This document shows positions 9,701 through 20,150 of a stretch of 64,000 nt of DNA, piece after piece. Numbering within the stretch: position 1 is the first letter of the stretch; each line of letters starts with the position of its first letter. Under the pieces are notes generated by a model. That model did not search any database. It was given only the letters and a program-made list of their open reading frames with translations, and was not told where the DNA came from. The DNA comes from Phoebastria nigripes (taxonomy: Eukaryota > Chordata > Aves > Procellariiformes > Diomedeidae), in assembly GCA_035582835.1 (NCBI GenBank), contig JAYKAV010002553.1, positions 3,167,940 to 3,231,939 of the forward strand. The letters are read 5' to 3'. Both the position numbers and the translations under genes were made by a program.

Positions 9701-12700
9701 TGGCCTGCCTAGCCCCCCTGGATTATCGGACTAGCGTCCCCGACAAGGCCACCGCCGGGTGCAGCAGCCCCCCCACCTCGGTGCTCCTGTCTCCAGCCGC
9801 ATCCCCCTGCCGGGACCAGGAGATGCGGACTCCCAGTGCCCAGCCCAGCCATGCTGCTGCCAAGAGGTCCCTGCGCTGCTACCGGAGACCCCGGGACTCG
9901 CCCAGCCCCTCTGCTGGCAGCTGGAGGGCTGGCAGGAGCCGTGCCAGCCGCTCCTTCAGCTCCAGTTCAGATGGAGCTAGTGAGTCCTCATCTTCATCTT
10001 CATCCTCGTCCTCCCGATCCCGGTCACGGTCATTCTCCCCACCGCCCAAGCGGTGGCGAAGGTAAGTGGTGGAGCGTCTGTCTGCTTGCTCTTTGGGCAA
10101 TTGCCTGGTGGCTGGTCTTCTGCGAGGGTGCCCAGACACCTGTTTATGGACCTACCTGTGGCCATGTCTGACCTTTTTGTCCTTGTGGCCCCCCTGAACG
10201 GATGTCTGGCTCGCTGTGAGCAGCAGAGACTATGGGAGCTGCTGTGACACTCTGCCAGGGCAGTGGGTGTCTGGTTGAACCCTATGTCTAGGCAGATGTT
10301 CCTGCAAAGCCACCTCTGAGCTGGGCTTCCTTACCCCTCCTGGAACACCATGGTACAAGTCCTTGGCTGCACCTTGGCTTTTGGGTGCGTTTGCTGGGGT
10401 ATTAATGCAGGTGTTGGCGTTTGTGCTGTGGGGCTGGTACGGCCCTAGGTGTAGAAATGAGAGGAGCCACAATGGCAGCAGGGAGCTGCTGGAGGCAAGC
10501 AGAGAAAAACCCGTCTGGCTTGGCTGCCTCGGGGGTTCCCCGTGCTCCTTATGGAGGTGGCTGCGTAGAAACGTGGGACGGCTTGGTCTCTGTGGGAAGC
10601 ATTTCTTTTGGAGTCCTTGTGCACAGCCTTGTGTTCAGTGATGCACATCCTGTCCCAGCTGGGGTGGGAGGCACTGGAGCTGGCGAGGGATCCCTCATCT
10701 GCCCTTCCCTGGGCATTCAGCCAGTTTTGAAGACATCCCAGGTCACTGGGCATGAAGGGCTTGTCCAACCAAGGCCCCTCCATCGGTGGCCCATAGCTGT
10801 GGAGGCTGGAACTGGAAAGGGCACGTATATAGTGCCATATCCCAGGGATGTGCAGCTCAGGGACTTGCCCTGTCTGGCTTGACTTTCCAGCAAATGCAGC
10901 TGGCCCTGTGCTGGGAAATGTCCCCATGAACTGTGCCATCCTGACATGCTGTCCTCCAGGAGAATATGTGGCAGTACCAGGCAGCACGCCCTGCTCGGGG
11001 CCTGGGTTTGGCTTCGGTGGGGACCACCTGTGGGCAGCATGTTTAGAGAGGGACCCTGTTGCTGGCTGGAGGCAGCACAGCTTGATCCCAGAGGGGTTTC
11101 AGTCCTGCTGCCCTTAAGCTTTGCCTCGCCCTGCCAGAGAAGCTCTTGTAGGCAGGAAGCTGTGGGCACAGAAGCCCAGCCCTGTCCCAGTGCGTGCCAC
11201 GGCCCTCGGTGTAGTCGGAGGCACGTGTGGTCTCCATCGCATGGCTGTTGAGTGCAACACTGATGTGATGGCTCCAGTGTCATGCTGTGCACCATGTGGG
11301 GCTCAGGATGGCAGCCCCGGCCCCTCCTGGGCCCTTACCTGGTCGCAGCCATGCGCTGCACAGTTCCCCCATGACTATTTCTTGCTCTTCAGAGGCTGCG
11401 CCTGTTGTGAACCTGCTCNCTTTTCGCTGTGGTGCTCGGAACCAAGTGGAGCAACATCTCTGTAGTGTCATTACTGCCCTGGCAAACTCGGGCAGAGGTT
11501 TCCATAGCCCAGCTCTCCCTGGGGATGGGTCCCTGTCCAAGTGGGGTGCTGGGTACCCTCGGGAGGATGGAGGTCTTTTTCTTCTCCGAAGCCTTGTGGT
11601 GCTGGGCATGGGGAGGGCTCGACACTGAGTTGTGTNTCTCCTTCCCACAGATACCGCTCAAGATGTTCCCACAGCTCCTCCTCCCGCTCCAGCTGTGGGT
11701 CATGTGGCAGGTCCCGGGACAGGTCCTCATCCTCATCATCAACATCATCCTACTCGTCCAGGTCCACATCCCGCAGCCAGTCCCGCTCCCGCTCCCCCTC
11801 GCCCTGCAGGAGGAGTAACAGGCGGAGAAGGTGAGCGTGGCCACCCTGCAGGGGTGTGAGCTCCCCCCAACCCATCTCCTGGCCTCCTGTGTCCCGGGCA
11901 GGGGTGGACCCGCTCCTTCAGTATCTCCCTTGTGTCTGGGATCACTCTCTTCTGGCACCCCCATGACCCCGTAGCTCATGTGTCCGGTTTCTGCCCTGCC
12001 AGATACAGTTACGATGCACAGGACCACTACCAAAGGCAGAGGATCCTCCAGAAGGAACGTGCAATAGTGAGTGCTGGAGGGCTGGGAAGCTGGGGCTGGA
12101 GATTTGGGGGTCCCCAGCCACTCCGTCCCTTCGGAAAGCCGTGGGGTCGCAGCCTGGCAGGCAGCATTGCTGGGAGGCTCTGGCCAGGGCATGGTGTGAT
12201 GGGTGGTGGTGCAGGGAGGGTGCTCTGTGTGAGAGGTCCTGCTCACCGGGAGGGCTCGGAGACGCCGAGTCCCCCTGTTCCCATCTCACGGGACGGTGCA
12301 TCCCTGCCTGCAGGAGGAGCGGCGAGTTGTGTTTATTGGCAAGATCCCCAGCAGGATGACACGGTCAGAGCTGCGGCACCGCTTCTCTGTGTTCGGGGAC
12401 ATCGAGGAGTGCACCCTGCACTTCCGCTCCGAGGGGTAAGAGCTGTGGGGACATGGGGCAGCCCCTTCCCAGGGATAGCTCCTCTTGGCCCTTTTCCCGT
12501 TCCTCAAGGGGACGGTGCAGACCAAGGCAGGACAAACATACTGCGTTGCTGCTGATCTCCTTCCTTCTACTTCTTCTCTGGCTCCAGGGACAACTATGGC
12601 TTTGTCACCTACCGCTATGCTGAGGAAGCCTTTGCCGCCATTGAGAGCGGGCACAAGCTGCGGCGCCCGGACGAGCAGCCCTTTGACCTGTGCTTCGGCG

Positions 12701-13166
12701 GCCGCCGGCAGTTCTGCAGGAGGAACTATGCTGACTTGGGTGAGTCACGCAGCCCCCAAGTTGGGGGGTGGCAGCCTGGGCCCTTTCTCCTTCCCAGAGG
12801 TGCAGGGGTTTCCATCCTTGGGGTCAGTCAGGCTTGGCTGGGCAGGGCCACGTCCAGGGATAGTCCTGCCTTGAGGGGAGGTTGGATGGGGGCTCCCCGT
12901 CCCTCCAGCGCTGTGATGGAGGCCAGGTCCGGTCCTCCGTCAGCCCAGCTCCAGGTCTAGAGGTTGGCACATGAGGCGAGATGGGAAGAAGTTGCTGTGG
13001 GGATGGCCGGAACTGAGCCATTGTCCCCATGGCTCCAGGCAGCCTCTCCCTGTGTCTTCCAGACTCAAACCGGGAGGATTTTGACCCAGCCCCCGTCAAG
13101 AGCAAGTTCGACTCCCTGGACTTCGACACACTGCTACGGCAGGCACAGCGCAGCCTGCGGAGGTAG
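3606..13166 (+). CDS. PPRC1: PPRC1: PGC-1-related coactivator (PRC), exons 2-14
   Basis: Spliced gene for the nuclear coactivator PRC, a PGC-1 family member. In mammals it works with NRF1, CREB and HCF-1 to drive respiratory-chain and growth genes. Exons: 3606-3749, 3892-4047, 4506-4616, 4986-7722, 8136-8189, 8604-8664, 9032-9099, 9263-10061, 11651-11830, 12003-12066, 12314-12435, 12588-12739, 13063-13166. All junctions are GT-AG, the phases agree, and the total is 4752 nt. Recognisable in order are an acidic activation region, SLSELVKSMHPYCLP, a proline-rich centre, LSSLL, DHDY, an RS domain, an RRM, and a C-terminus ending LLRQAQRSLRR. Human PRC is about 1660 residues; here 1583 are seen without exon 1. 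The mammalian LHKLL box reads FQKFL. Identity is near certain; the exon 2 start and the missing exon 1 are the weak points. Confidence 0.93.
3892..4047 (+). CDS. PPRC1: PPRC1 exon 3: conserved ELSLLTAITEIL segment
   Basis: The exon has 52 codons, phase 0-0. It carries NELSLLTAITEILDSTDDE followed by LSPFDTIMDAELL, both closely matching mammalian PRC (LLTALTEILDNADSENLSPFD). The acceptor is CTTGCAG and the donor is CTCA/GTGAGT. The acidic helix continues the activation region of exon 2. Confidence 0.88.
4506..4616 (+). CDS. PPRC1: PPRC1 exon 4: degenerate nuclear-receptor box
   Basis: The exon has 37 codons, phase 0-0, acceptor CTCCAG and donor AAG/GTGAGC. It starts with FQKFLSLSRP. In mammalian PRC the aligned segment is LHKLLTLSR, which contains the LXXLL nuclear-receptor box; here both outer leucines are phenylalanines. 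One ambiguous base (4538) falls in a TCN serine codon and has no effect. Confidence 0.85.
4986..7722 (+). CDS. PPRC1: PPRC1 exon 5: large central exon (acidic, basic and proline-rich regions)
   Basis: The exon is 2737 nt, phase 0 in and phase 1 out. It encodes RSDGEEEEEE near 5125-5155, then the conserved SLSELVKSMHPYCLP block near 5268-5316, and PVLLEIV resembling mammalian VVLEIV. A basic KSRKKK patch near 5750, the motif LSLREYRIRM near 6340, and AEIPCLV near 6460 follow. The proline-rich region (about 6540-6980) includes PPVPSWPC and matches the mammalian one. The exon ends in DIVQAFISEIG, almost identical to mammals. An ambiguous base at 6986 lies in a TAN codon, which must be read as Tyr for the frame to stay open. 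Large disordered exons like this are typical of the family. Confidence 0.93.
8136..8189 (+). CDS. PPRC1: PPRC1 exon 6: LSSLL nuclear-receptor box microexon
   Basis: A 54-nt exon, phase 1 at both ends. It encodes IEATDLSSLLEQFEKSE, nearly identical to mammalian PRC. LSSLL (8153-8167) is a consensus LXXLL motif. Because the exon is a multiple of three with matching phases, skipping it would remove the motif without shifting the frame. Confidence 0.9.
8604..8664 (+). CDS. PPRC1: PPRC1 exon 7
   Basis: A 61-nt exon, phase 1 in and phase 2 out, beginning AKKEEAPVQPPED as in mammals (AKKECPPPAPAD). The acceptor is CTTTTCAG and the donor is GTGAGT. It is a short linker between the LSSLL box and the ELANVAG block. 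Confidence 0.85.
9032..9099 (+). CDS. PPRC1: PPRC1 exon 8: ELANVAG segment
   Basis: A 68-nt exon, phase 2 in and phase 1 out. It ends in DSLQASELANVA(G), matching mammalian LQAPELANVAG. The acceptor is CTTCTCAG and the donor is CAG/GTAATG. Confidence 0.87.
9263..10061 (+). CDS. PPRC1: PPRC1 exon 9: HCF-1-binding motif and start of RS domain
   Basis: A 799-nt exon, phase 1 in and phase 2 out. It starts GLTPPATPPHQLWKPLPAVS, near-identical to mammalian PRC. The tetrapeptide DHDY at 9481-9492 is the HCF-1-binding motif in its conserved SGDHDYC context. RWNVKHHRDITIKP follows, then a run of serines with SRSRSRSFSPPPKRWRR, the beginning of the arginine/serine domain linked to RNA processing in PGC-1 proteins. 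The donor splits an AGA codon. The following intron (10062-11650) is the longest recognised one between coding exons and holds nothing recognisable. Confidence 0.93.
11651..11830 (+). CDS. PPRC1: PPRC1 exon 10: RS-domain cassette
   Basis: A 180-nt exon, phase 2 at both ends, encoding 60 residues that are mostly Ser and Arg with several Cys, ending SPSPCRRSNRRRR. It matches the serine-rich and RRRSDRRRR part of mammalian PRC. Both flanking introns interrupt an AG/A arginine codon, so the exon could be skipped in frame. RS domains bind SR splicing factors and are phosphorylated by SR kinases. Confidence 0.9.
12003..12066 (+). CDS. PPRC1: PPRC1 exon 11
   Basis: A 64-nt exon, phase 2 in and phase 0 out, encoding YSYDAQDHYQRQRILQKERA, almost the same as mammalian HDHYQRQRVLQKERA. 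It joins the RS region to the RRM. The donor is ATA/GTGAGT. Confidence 0.92.
12314..12435 (+). CDS. PPRC1: PPRC1 exon 12: first half of RRM (RNP2)
   Basis: A 122-nt exon, phase 0 in and phase 2 out. It begins EERRVVFIGKIPSRMTRSEL; VVFIGK is the RNP2 motif of an RNA-recognition motif and RFSVFGDIEECTLHF follows. It is near-identical to mammalian PRC. The RRM is the hallmark C-terminal domain of PGC-1 family coactivators. Confidence 0.95.
12588..12739 (+). CDS. PPRC1: PPRC1 exon 13: second half of RRM (RNP1)
   Basis: A 152-nt exon, phase 2 in and phase 1 out. It contains DNYGFVTYR, the RNP1 motif with the expected aromatic residues, then EEAFAAIESGHKLRRPDEQP and CFGGRRQFCRRNYADL. It completes the RRM with near identity to mammalian PRC. 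Confidence 0.95.
13063..13166 (+). CDS. PPRC1: PPRC1 exon 14: C-terminus and stop
   Basis: The terminal coding exon reads DSNREDFDPAPVKSKFDSLD then FDTLLRQAQRSLRR and TAG at 13164-13166. The mammalian C-terminus is the same except for conservative changes (LLKQAQKNLRR). The acceptor is CTTCCAG. Confidence 0.95.
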
Positions 13167-13400
13167 CGGCAGGCGAGGCGGAGCGCCCGCCCTCACTTTT
13201 ATACTCAAATACAAAAGACAAAAAAAGTATGGAGAGAGAGAGAGATGGGGTTTTTAAGAAAAAGAAAAAGGAAAAAAAGAAATTTGTTTTATAACCAATA
13301 TTTAAGGAGGATGGGTTATTTGCCTTCGACCAGAGGGGCCCAGGCGAGTGGCAGCCCCAGGCTTGCCCCAGCCATGTAATAAATGCGGATGCCCAAACAG
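13167..13400 (+). other. PPRC1: PPRC1 3' untranslated region
   Basis: A short 3'UTR follows the stop codon. It contains an AG-repeat and A-rich purine stretch (about 13210-13280), then AATAAA. The end near 13400 is inferred from the signal and is not directly visible. Confidence 0.7.
13378..13383 (+). terminator. PPRC1: Polyadenylation signal AATAAA of PPRC1
   Basis: A canonical AATAAA lies 212 bases after the stop codon, followed by a CT-rich and then GT-containing stretch suitable for cleavage. No other AATAAA occurs between the stop codon and this site. Confidence 0.8.
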
Positions 13401-16400
13401 CAGCACTGCCTCGTCTCCTCCTTCACGTGGGCCGTTCCCAGGCGTGGGCTCGGGCTGTGCCCCCTCAGGACCCTGGAGGCTCTGTGCTAGGGTCTGGCCC
13501 CATGAGAGGTAGCACAGGTCAGGGACTGGGTGCAGGAGTGGGGTGTCTGGGGAAAGTGGGGCAGGACTGGGGTCACCAACCCACACCAAGGGGTCTGTGG
13601 CAGCCCCCAAATGGCCTGACATGGGGTGAACGCCTCTTTGAGGACAGGCAGCGCGGACACCTCTGACCGTTTCTCGGGCTCTGCTGGAGCGAGGACCTGG
13701 CACCCCAGCCCTGAGGCACCCAGCTGGGTTTTGGGGCCACCTGCACCTCCCGTGGTGGCCACGGAGGGGCAGTGCAAGATCCTCCTCCACNGCTGCTCCC
13801 TGCTGCAGGCTGGAGCGCCGGGGGCTTTAGCCCCTGGCAGGAGCACGGGCAGGGGTCTGCCTGCTCTGAGGGCAGCGTGCGCAACCACAGCGTCTGCCTG
13901 TCCCCTTTGAGCCTGCTGGTTGGTTTTGCTCCAGCTCGCCAGAAGGACAGGGGTCTCTGATATCTCATCTCTGGGTGTCCCTCGAGGGAGAGGTGTTGGT
14001 GTGACCACAGAGAGGTTACAGGCATCCGCAGCAGAATGGTGCTTGGCAGAGGAAGGATGGACAGTGACGGGGAGGGGATGCAGGATGCCTGTCCAGGCCC
14101 TCCCATGCACTGTGGCTCATGGAGGAGAAGGGCGATCCCAGGCAGCGCCCAAGGGAGCATGCTTGGTCCTGCTGCCTGCACCTCTCCCTGAGCCAGCAGT
14201 GCAGGGGCCCTGCACCCTGCTCTTGTGCTGGCAGCCAGAGAAATCCCCTGCCACAGGCTGCTCCTGGGCTGGGACAAGCCCGGGGATCCCCAGCACTGGA
14301 GTGGGGCTGAGCTGGCAGTGCTGGCTGGGAACCCCAAGATAGCATCAAGCACCCTGGCTTTGGCACTGGGACAGGCTTGGGCAGGGTGCAGTGGTGCCCA
14401 GTTGGGCCCCCTCTCAGCACACCCTGGGGTGGGGGATCCCGCAGCCACGTGACTGGGCTCTGCAGAGCTGGGGGAGCGTGGAGGGAAGGGACAGGCAGGG
14501 GTGGACCCCCCCAGGGCTCCTCGCAGTGCCTGGGGTGGGAGGGGGCTGGTCAAAGTGCCCCCAGACCCCTTGCTTGATGGAGGCAGCGCCCATTCCTCTG
14601 GTAGGAGAGCAGGGAGGGGAATAGCAGCAATAAACCCACGGTGGGGTGTCCAGCGGGTGTGACGCAGAGCGGGGGGTTCAGCCAAGCTGATGCTGCCACT
14701 TGGATCATGCTCAGGCTTCTGAGGCCCTTTGGGGGTGTGCCTGGGGTGTGCTGCAGCAATCTTATGGTCTGGGATTAGCACAGTGGCTGGAGCCCACTTG
14801 TGCCCTCTCTGCTCCCCTGGATGGAGAGGGATGCTCCTGCTCCTGCCTGCATGCTGGGTGACTCATGCTGCTCCGTAGCTCGGCACAGGGAGGCCTCCAC
14901 AGTACCCCAGGTACGTGGGGTGCGGTGAGGCTGCCAGCGGGGTGAGCCCCGGCGCGAGCTCCCACACTGTCCTCTCCTGCCTGGCCCTGGACTTTGCACG
15001 GAGGAGGGTCCAAGGAGGTGGCTGCAGGCAAAGGTGTGAGTGGGATGGTGGGGGGATGCAGGCAGGGGGCTGTTAATCAGTAATGCAGCTCTTCCCAGAG
15101 ACGTTGGCTTGGCAGGAGGGGGTGAAAGCCAGTACCCGGCAGGGACTTGGGGGGAGGATGCGAGTGGCCCTTTCTGGGACTCCGTGCAAACCCCTTTTGC
15201 TGCAGCACACATGCAGCCCCTCTCCTGCCCAGGGCAGCTGGGCCGATCACGGCGCTGACAAGCGTCTCCCCGGTCTCTGAGCTGCCACAGCAGCGCTGGG
15301 GGCGTGTGGGTCCAAGCAAGAGCGTTGCAGGGAAGAGCGCCTGTTCAACCAGCTGCAAAAACACCCGCAAGCTGTAGGCTGATTCAGATCTGAAGAAAGG
15401 CTCGTGAGCCCAAAAGCTGAGTTGCCTTCTCCAACTGCTTTTGCTGGTCTCAAAGTTTCTTCACAGCCTTTCCTTGAACCTCTGCTGCAGCTGTGGAGGC
15501 AGGCGGGAGCTGGGAATGTCACGGGGAAGCCGGAGCTGGGCATGGGGGACATCCACTGGCAGAACAACCCCTGGGACCCCCGGGGATGTGCTACCCCATG
15601 GACTCAAGGCATGTGCATTTGGGCAGCCCTGTGAGCATGGCGTCACCCCACATGTGTGTGCCGCTGGCTGCAGCACGAACGTGGCTGTGTCCTTGTGTTC
15701 CTGGGGCTGGGCTGCACATGGTCCCCTCTCCTTGTTCCTGTGGGTGAGGGAAGGCAGGGGGTGTGAAAGCGTTTGTGTTGCCAAAAGAATTAACACCCTG
15801 CTGTTGTGCCCTATAAATCTCTCAAGTGTTAGAGGCTGGCTTTATCCCCCCGTGTTGTAGTTTAATGGTTTCCGTTAGCAATAACCTGGCCCTGTGTTCT
15901 GGGGTTATTGATTTAAGGTCTGTTGTGGAGGGTGTGAGAGTTGCAGAAAGGTGTTTTCCTGCCGCCCAGCCAGCGGCAACGGCGCCGTTGCAAAGAGGAG
16001 GCAGGAGAGTGGGAAGCGGTGCACAGCCAGCTCTTTGGAAGTGTGGGTGCTGGCAGGAGCTGTCTGGAGAGGATCGGGGGACAGCGGTGAGGAGCAGCAC
16101 TTGGAGCACATCTCTCACTCAGCCCTGCAGCCAGCAGGCAAGCCTGCAGCCGCAGAAGTGAGTGTAGCTGTCGTGGTAGCAGGGCAGCATGGATGCATCC
16201 CCTGAGCTCCAACGCAGGTGGGACGTGCCTGTCTTTGGCTCTTGTTGGAGTTGTTGCGTGTGTGGACGGCCCCTGGCTCGATGGCTGGCAGCTCTGCGTG
16301 CCTCCCCCGTGCCAGCCAGGCCACCCTGCTGCCCTGCAGACAGCCCAGTTTGGGAGTTTGAACCCTGCTCCCAAGGCAGAGCCATGCCTTGGCTCCCCTC

Positions 16401-18640
16401 TGCACACACCAATAGGTAAGTCCTGCTGGTGGCCGTATCGCATAGTCCCCCTTGGCTTGCAGGTGTACTTTGGAAGAGGCTGGGGTGCAGCTCATGCACA
16501 GCCTTTGCCCTGTTGGCATCAGCGGTACCCGTGGGGGTTTCCCCTGCCAGAAGTGAGGGGCAGAGCTGGGGCTTTGTAGGGACCCTGGCTCCTGGGGGTG
16601 GTGTCTTGGAAGCAAATCCACTTCACCCAAGGCACACAGTGCATGTAGGACAGCCAACCTTCCTCCTACAAGTCGCAGCATCCTTCGGCATCCTTTGCTG
16701 CCTGTGTGGGTGGCTCTGCCCCAAGCTGCAGCAGCCCATGGCTGGGAACTACAGAGGGGCTGTTTTCTGAGAGGTCACTAAGCGGAGATGGGGGTTTTCA
16801 CTCTATTCCTCTTCAAAGCACTCTCAACCTTTCCCCTTGTGTTCCTGCTGCAGACTCCACTCTCTTGTGGTTCTCCCTAACCCTCCCTGCACGAGGCCCT
16901 GCCATTTGCACCCTTCTGCTGGAACAAACTTCCAAGGGACTGATGCTGATTTCACACCTTCCTCCTCCCTTTCCCTTCTCATTCCCTCTTGCATTAGTAT
17001 GTCCTGAANGTGATCTCCAAGCTAGAAAGCAGCTAGAAGGGCATCCAGAGTGGTCCTTCATCGTGGGTAAAACCTGGAAGATAAGGGGCCTGTGCTCCAT
17101 GCATAAGCTGGTTTGGACCCCATGGGCAAAAGGCAGAGGGCCACCCAGAGAGTCTGATAGCAGCGCTCCTTGCACACCTCTGTCCGGGGCCAGAGGCTGC
17201 ACAGCCCTTGTCCCCATCGCTTTGCAGAGCTCAACATTTCCCCAGCAACAGTAGAGCCACTTATCCTTAGGAAAGGTTATTCTGGGACCTTGGGGCTGGA
17301 TGCTGCCAGGTGCTGAGCACCCACATTGCCATGAGGTGGGTGTGCTTTTCCACACTAAGGATGTTTACACTTAAGATCCAACTTAAGATGTTCAGCGTGC
17401 TCATCCTGAAAGCTGACAGGGACCCCCGTGGGGAGAGGTGCCAGGCACGAACCTGGCTATGCAATGCTTCTTGCTATTTGCACCCATTCACTTCCTTGGG
17501 ATCACCAGCCCTTGAGAGTCAGGCTGACTCCGCGCATCCAAGAGCTCAGAGGCCCTGACCCCAAGCAGAGGCTGCTGCTGTGTCGTGGCTGTGCCTCCCC
17601 AGCCTGGGCTCCCTGCACTGGGAGCCTCACAGGGGCACCTAGCTTCAGGGTACCTGCAGAGAGGGGCCATGGGAGTTTGGTGCCAGGATCTGGAAACGTG
17701 GGCTCAGACGAGGCCCTGAGAGCTGGGAGAGACGCTCATCCCCCTACGGCATGCAGAGCCTGCTGGTCTGGGGCTCCCTCACTCTCGTACCTTCTCTGCT
17801 CTCTTGCACATCCTTTGTCCCAAATCCCCGCCTGCCTGCAAGCAAGCCCTGGAGGCCAGCCAGTGGTTGTGCGTGGCTTAAATCTGTGCTTGTACAGCTG
17901 AGAACCTGGGTTAATTCCCATGTTCCCTCTTACAGCTGCTTTTGCAGTCATCGTGTGTACTTGTGTTCACATTGGGGCAGTCCTCCAGGGTCACCCCATA
18001 GTCAAGTGTCCTGCAGTTGTGAGTAAAGATGCAGTGAATGTTCTGCCGGTGCCTCTAAACTGGACACTTGCTCCATTCACCCCACAAACCAGGCACTGCA
18101 AATGCTTCCTGACTCCTTTTAGCAAAAAAGCTGCAGCTGTAACATGCCATGGGAAGTAAGCAAGGGAGATTAAGGGACCATCAGGTCTGCAGCCTGGCGA
18201 TGGCAGAGAATTTGTGAAAAAAATTACATAGGATCTAGAAAATAGACGTGAACTTGGAGAAGTACAAAAAAAAACCCCAAAGCAAAACAAAAAAAAACGT
18301 GCAAAACCACACAAAAAATGCAACCACAATTTTTCTATCAATCCAGGAAAATTCCCTCCTGACCCTAATCTGGCAATAGCGTTAAGCCTAATGTGAGCAG
18401 ACCTCTGGGACTGTAATGCTGGAAGCACCAATGCATGAGGCCTAGAGCTTGTGTTTAGTGCTCTGGAAGGAGAACCTCAGTACCTTTAGAAGCAAATTAA
18501 GGGGGAAATTGTTTATTCTTCATCTTCACAATGATCAGCAGAAACCTGGAAGCCTGGGGTTGAAACAGCACCTCCTCCAAACAACCTTAGTGCTGCTAAC
18601 TCCTTGGCCAGCCAGGAGCTGTGTCCCAGGCTGAACTGCC
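13401..18640. other. Intergenic, GC-rich to about 17.9 kb; no gene recognised
   Basis: No splice-consistent or protein-like reading frame was found. A 402-codon minus-strand open frame (13573-14781) contains no domain and reflects GC content. In human PPRC1 is followed closely by NOLC1 on the same strand; its hallmark acidic/serine/lysine repeats are not seen here. Base composition drops from GC-rich to AT-richer at about 17.9 kb. Confidence 0.6.
15976..15991. repeat. Perfect 16-bp CpG-containing palindrome
   Basis: The sequence GCAACGGCGCCGTTGC is a perfect palindrome. Each half contains AACGG, the core of MYB-family binding sites, in inverted orientation. It sits in an otherwise unannotated stretch 2.6 kb downstream of PPRC1. 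Regulatory function is conjecture. Confidence 0.6.
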
Positions 18641-18649
18641 CGTCTCCAG

Positions 18650-20150
18650 GGCTCCTCCATTTAGAAGTTTATGGAGGGAGTTTTATCAAACTGTAAGTTA
18701 AATTGATCTGGGTTTCTCTGCCCCATTACCCTTCTTGGAAGGTTGGTCCAGAACTTCACTCCTGGCAGGGCTAGAAACTCTCCAATTCACCATCTAAACT
18801 TATTCATTATTTTGTGCCATTATTGTATGTCTTAAAGATTTTCTTAACATTCTNTTATTTACAGTTTTCTTTCAGTGGTTCTTCAGAAATACATTTGTCC
18901 CCTCTCAGCCTCTGTCTGGCCAGAACAAGCCAAACTCTTCTAGTAGATCTTCATCAGCTGGTGCTTGTTTGTCTCGGTATCCAAATAGTTTTTCTCTGTG
19001 CAGTGGAAATTTATCCTTCCTGGATTCAGAGCTACAAGGATGTTCTGGAAGAAGTCTCACAATGCCTTGTGCAACAGCAATGATGTTTCTGTCTCTGCTA
19101 AAAATAACTTGTCTGATGCATCCTAGCATCATGCCATTCCTTTTTCACAGAAGCATCACGCTGCTGCTTCACATTCATCCTTCAGTGCAGTAAGGTCTTT
19201 TTATTCCTTCAGTGCCTCCATTTCATCAGTTTATAGCAAATGTCCTTCCTGCTGGTCCCCAGGTGTTTAAGTTTGTCCTTTCTGCTGTTATATTTCACCC
19301 TACTTCCCCCATCCCTTGACAAGGTCAAGATCCCCTTCTTCTTCCTCTATAAGGAACTACTTCTCTCAGCACTTGCAATCCCTCCCAGCGCTGTGCTGCG
19401 TCCGCATTTTGGGAGCTCGCACTTGGCTCTTCCGAAATTACCCACGGATTTACTAACCTGAATTTATTCCCAAGCTACGTGGTTAATATCCTTCCTGCAG
19501 CCTGGTCATGCTTGTTTTTGATGCAGCTTGGGCAGTCTCTCCTGTATCTCCTTACCAACCTTGGGAGTCATCTTCACCTTTAGCAGCAGTTTCTCCTGGT
19601 TCGTAGTTCATCATCCTTAACTCTGAATTGAGTGCCTTAGTCTAAGAAACTAGCAGCCTCATCTAGGTATAATTTCTATTGCTCTCTTCCTGTTTCATTA
19701 GGAACCTCATCACTCCCTGTGTTCCCCTAATCACCTTTACTGAAACAGAGTAAGCCCCACTTTTGCGTTTTGACCGCAGCTGGCTTGTGTCTCCTCTTCT
19801 CCCACCCCTCTCCTTGCAGGCTCTGGCTATGTTGGGTGTCTGCTCCTCCCTGCAGCTCTGCTGCCTGACTGATAGAGCAATCTCACCATTCACTAAAACT
19901 ATGTCTGAAATAATGTTGTGTTTTATGTTATGATGAATTGATAAGGAAATTTGCTTTCTGTCTTGTCAGAGGATACCTGAGCCCTGCTATTCTGGTGCTG
20001 TTTGTTGCCTGGCATTCACTGGGAAATTAAAGGCTCCTATAATTGCACGATTTCTACTCTTTATTCTTCTTGTAGCCTTAGAGACAGCAGAGTTTATACT
20101 CATGGCTGCATCTGGTGCGTCTGTAGCCAACCCCTGAGAATACCTGTGCA
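18650..20150 (-). mobile_element. Ancient CR1 LINE relic A (3' region plus endonuclease remnant)
   Basis: The plus strand reads as the antisense of amniote CR1 3'-region sequence as I remember it. Examples are GGTTGGTCCAGAACTTCACT near 18740, AACAAGCCAAACTCTTCTAG near 18925, a stretch resembling the CTCACCAGTGCCTTGT block near 19055, and GCAATCCCTCCCAGC near 19375. Near 20016-20046 the minus strand translates to IIGAFNFPVN, a decayed form of the LINE endonuclease motif (GDFN-[LYF]-P). Order and orientation fit a minus-strand insertion with an internal deletion or heavy decay. Edges are approximate; it is far too mutated to be active. Confidence 0.65.

Noticed and set aside
14627..14633. AATAAA near 14630 as the end of another plus-strand gene
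   Set aside because: No coding exon precedes it between the PPRC1 stop and this site; it is more likely chance.
13573..14781. 402-codon minus-strand open frame downstream of PPRC1
   Set aside because: No recognisable domain or conserved motif, no splice or polyadenylation context; explained by high GC.
13401..17500. Search for NOLC1, the human neighbour of PPRC1
   Set aside because: No LisH-like start or acidic Ser/Lys repeats characteristic of NOLC1 are seen on either strand.
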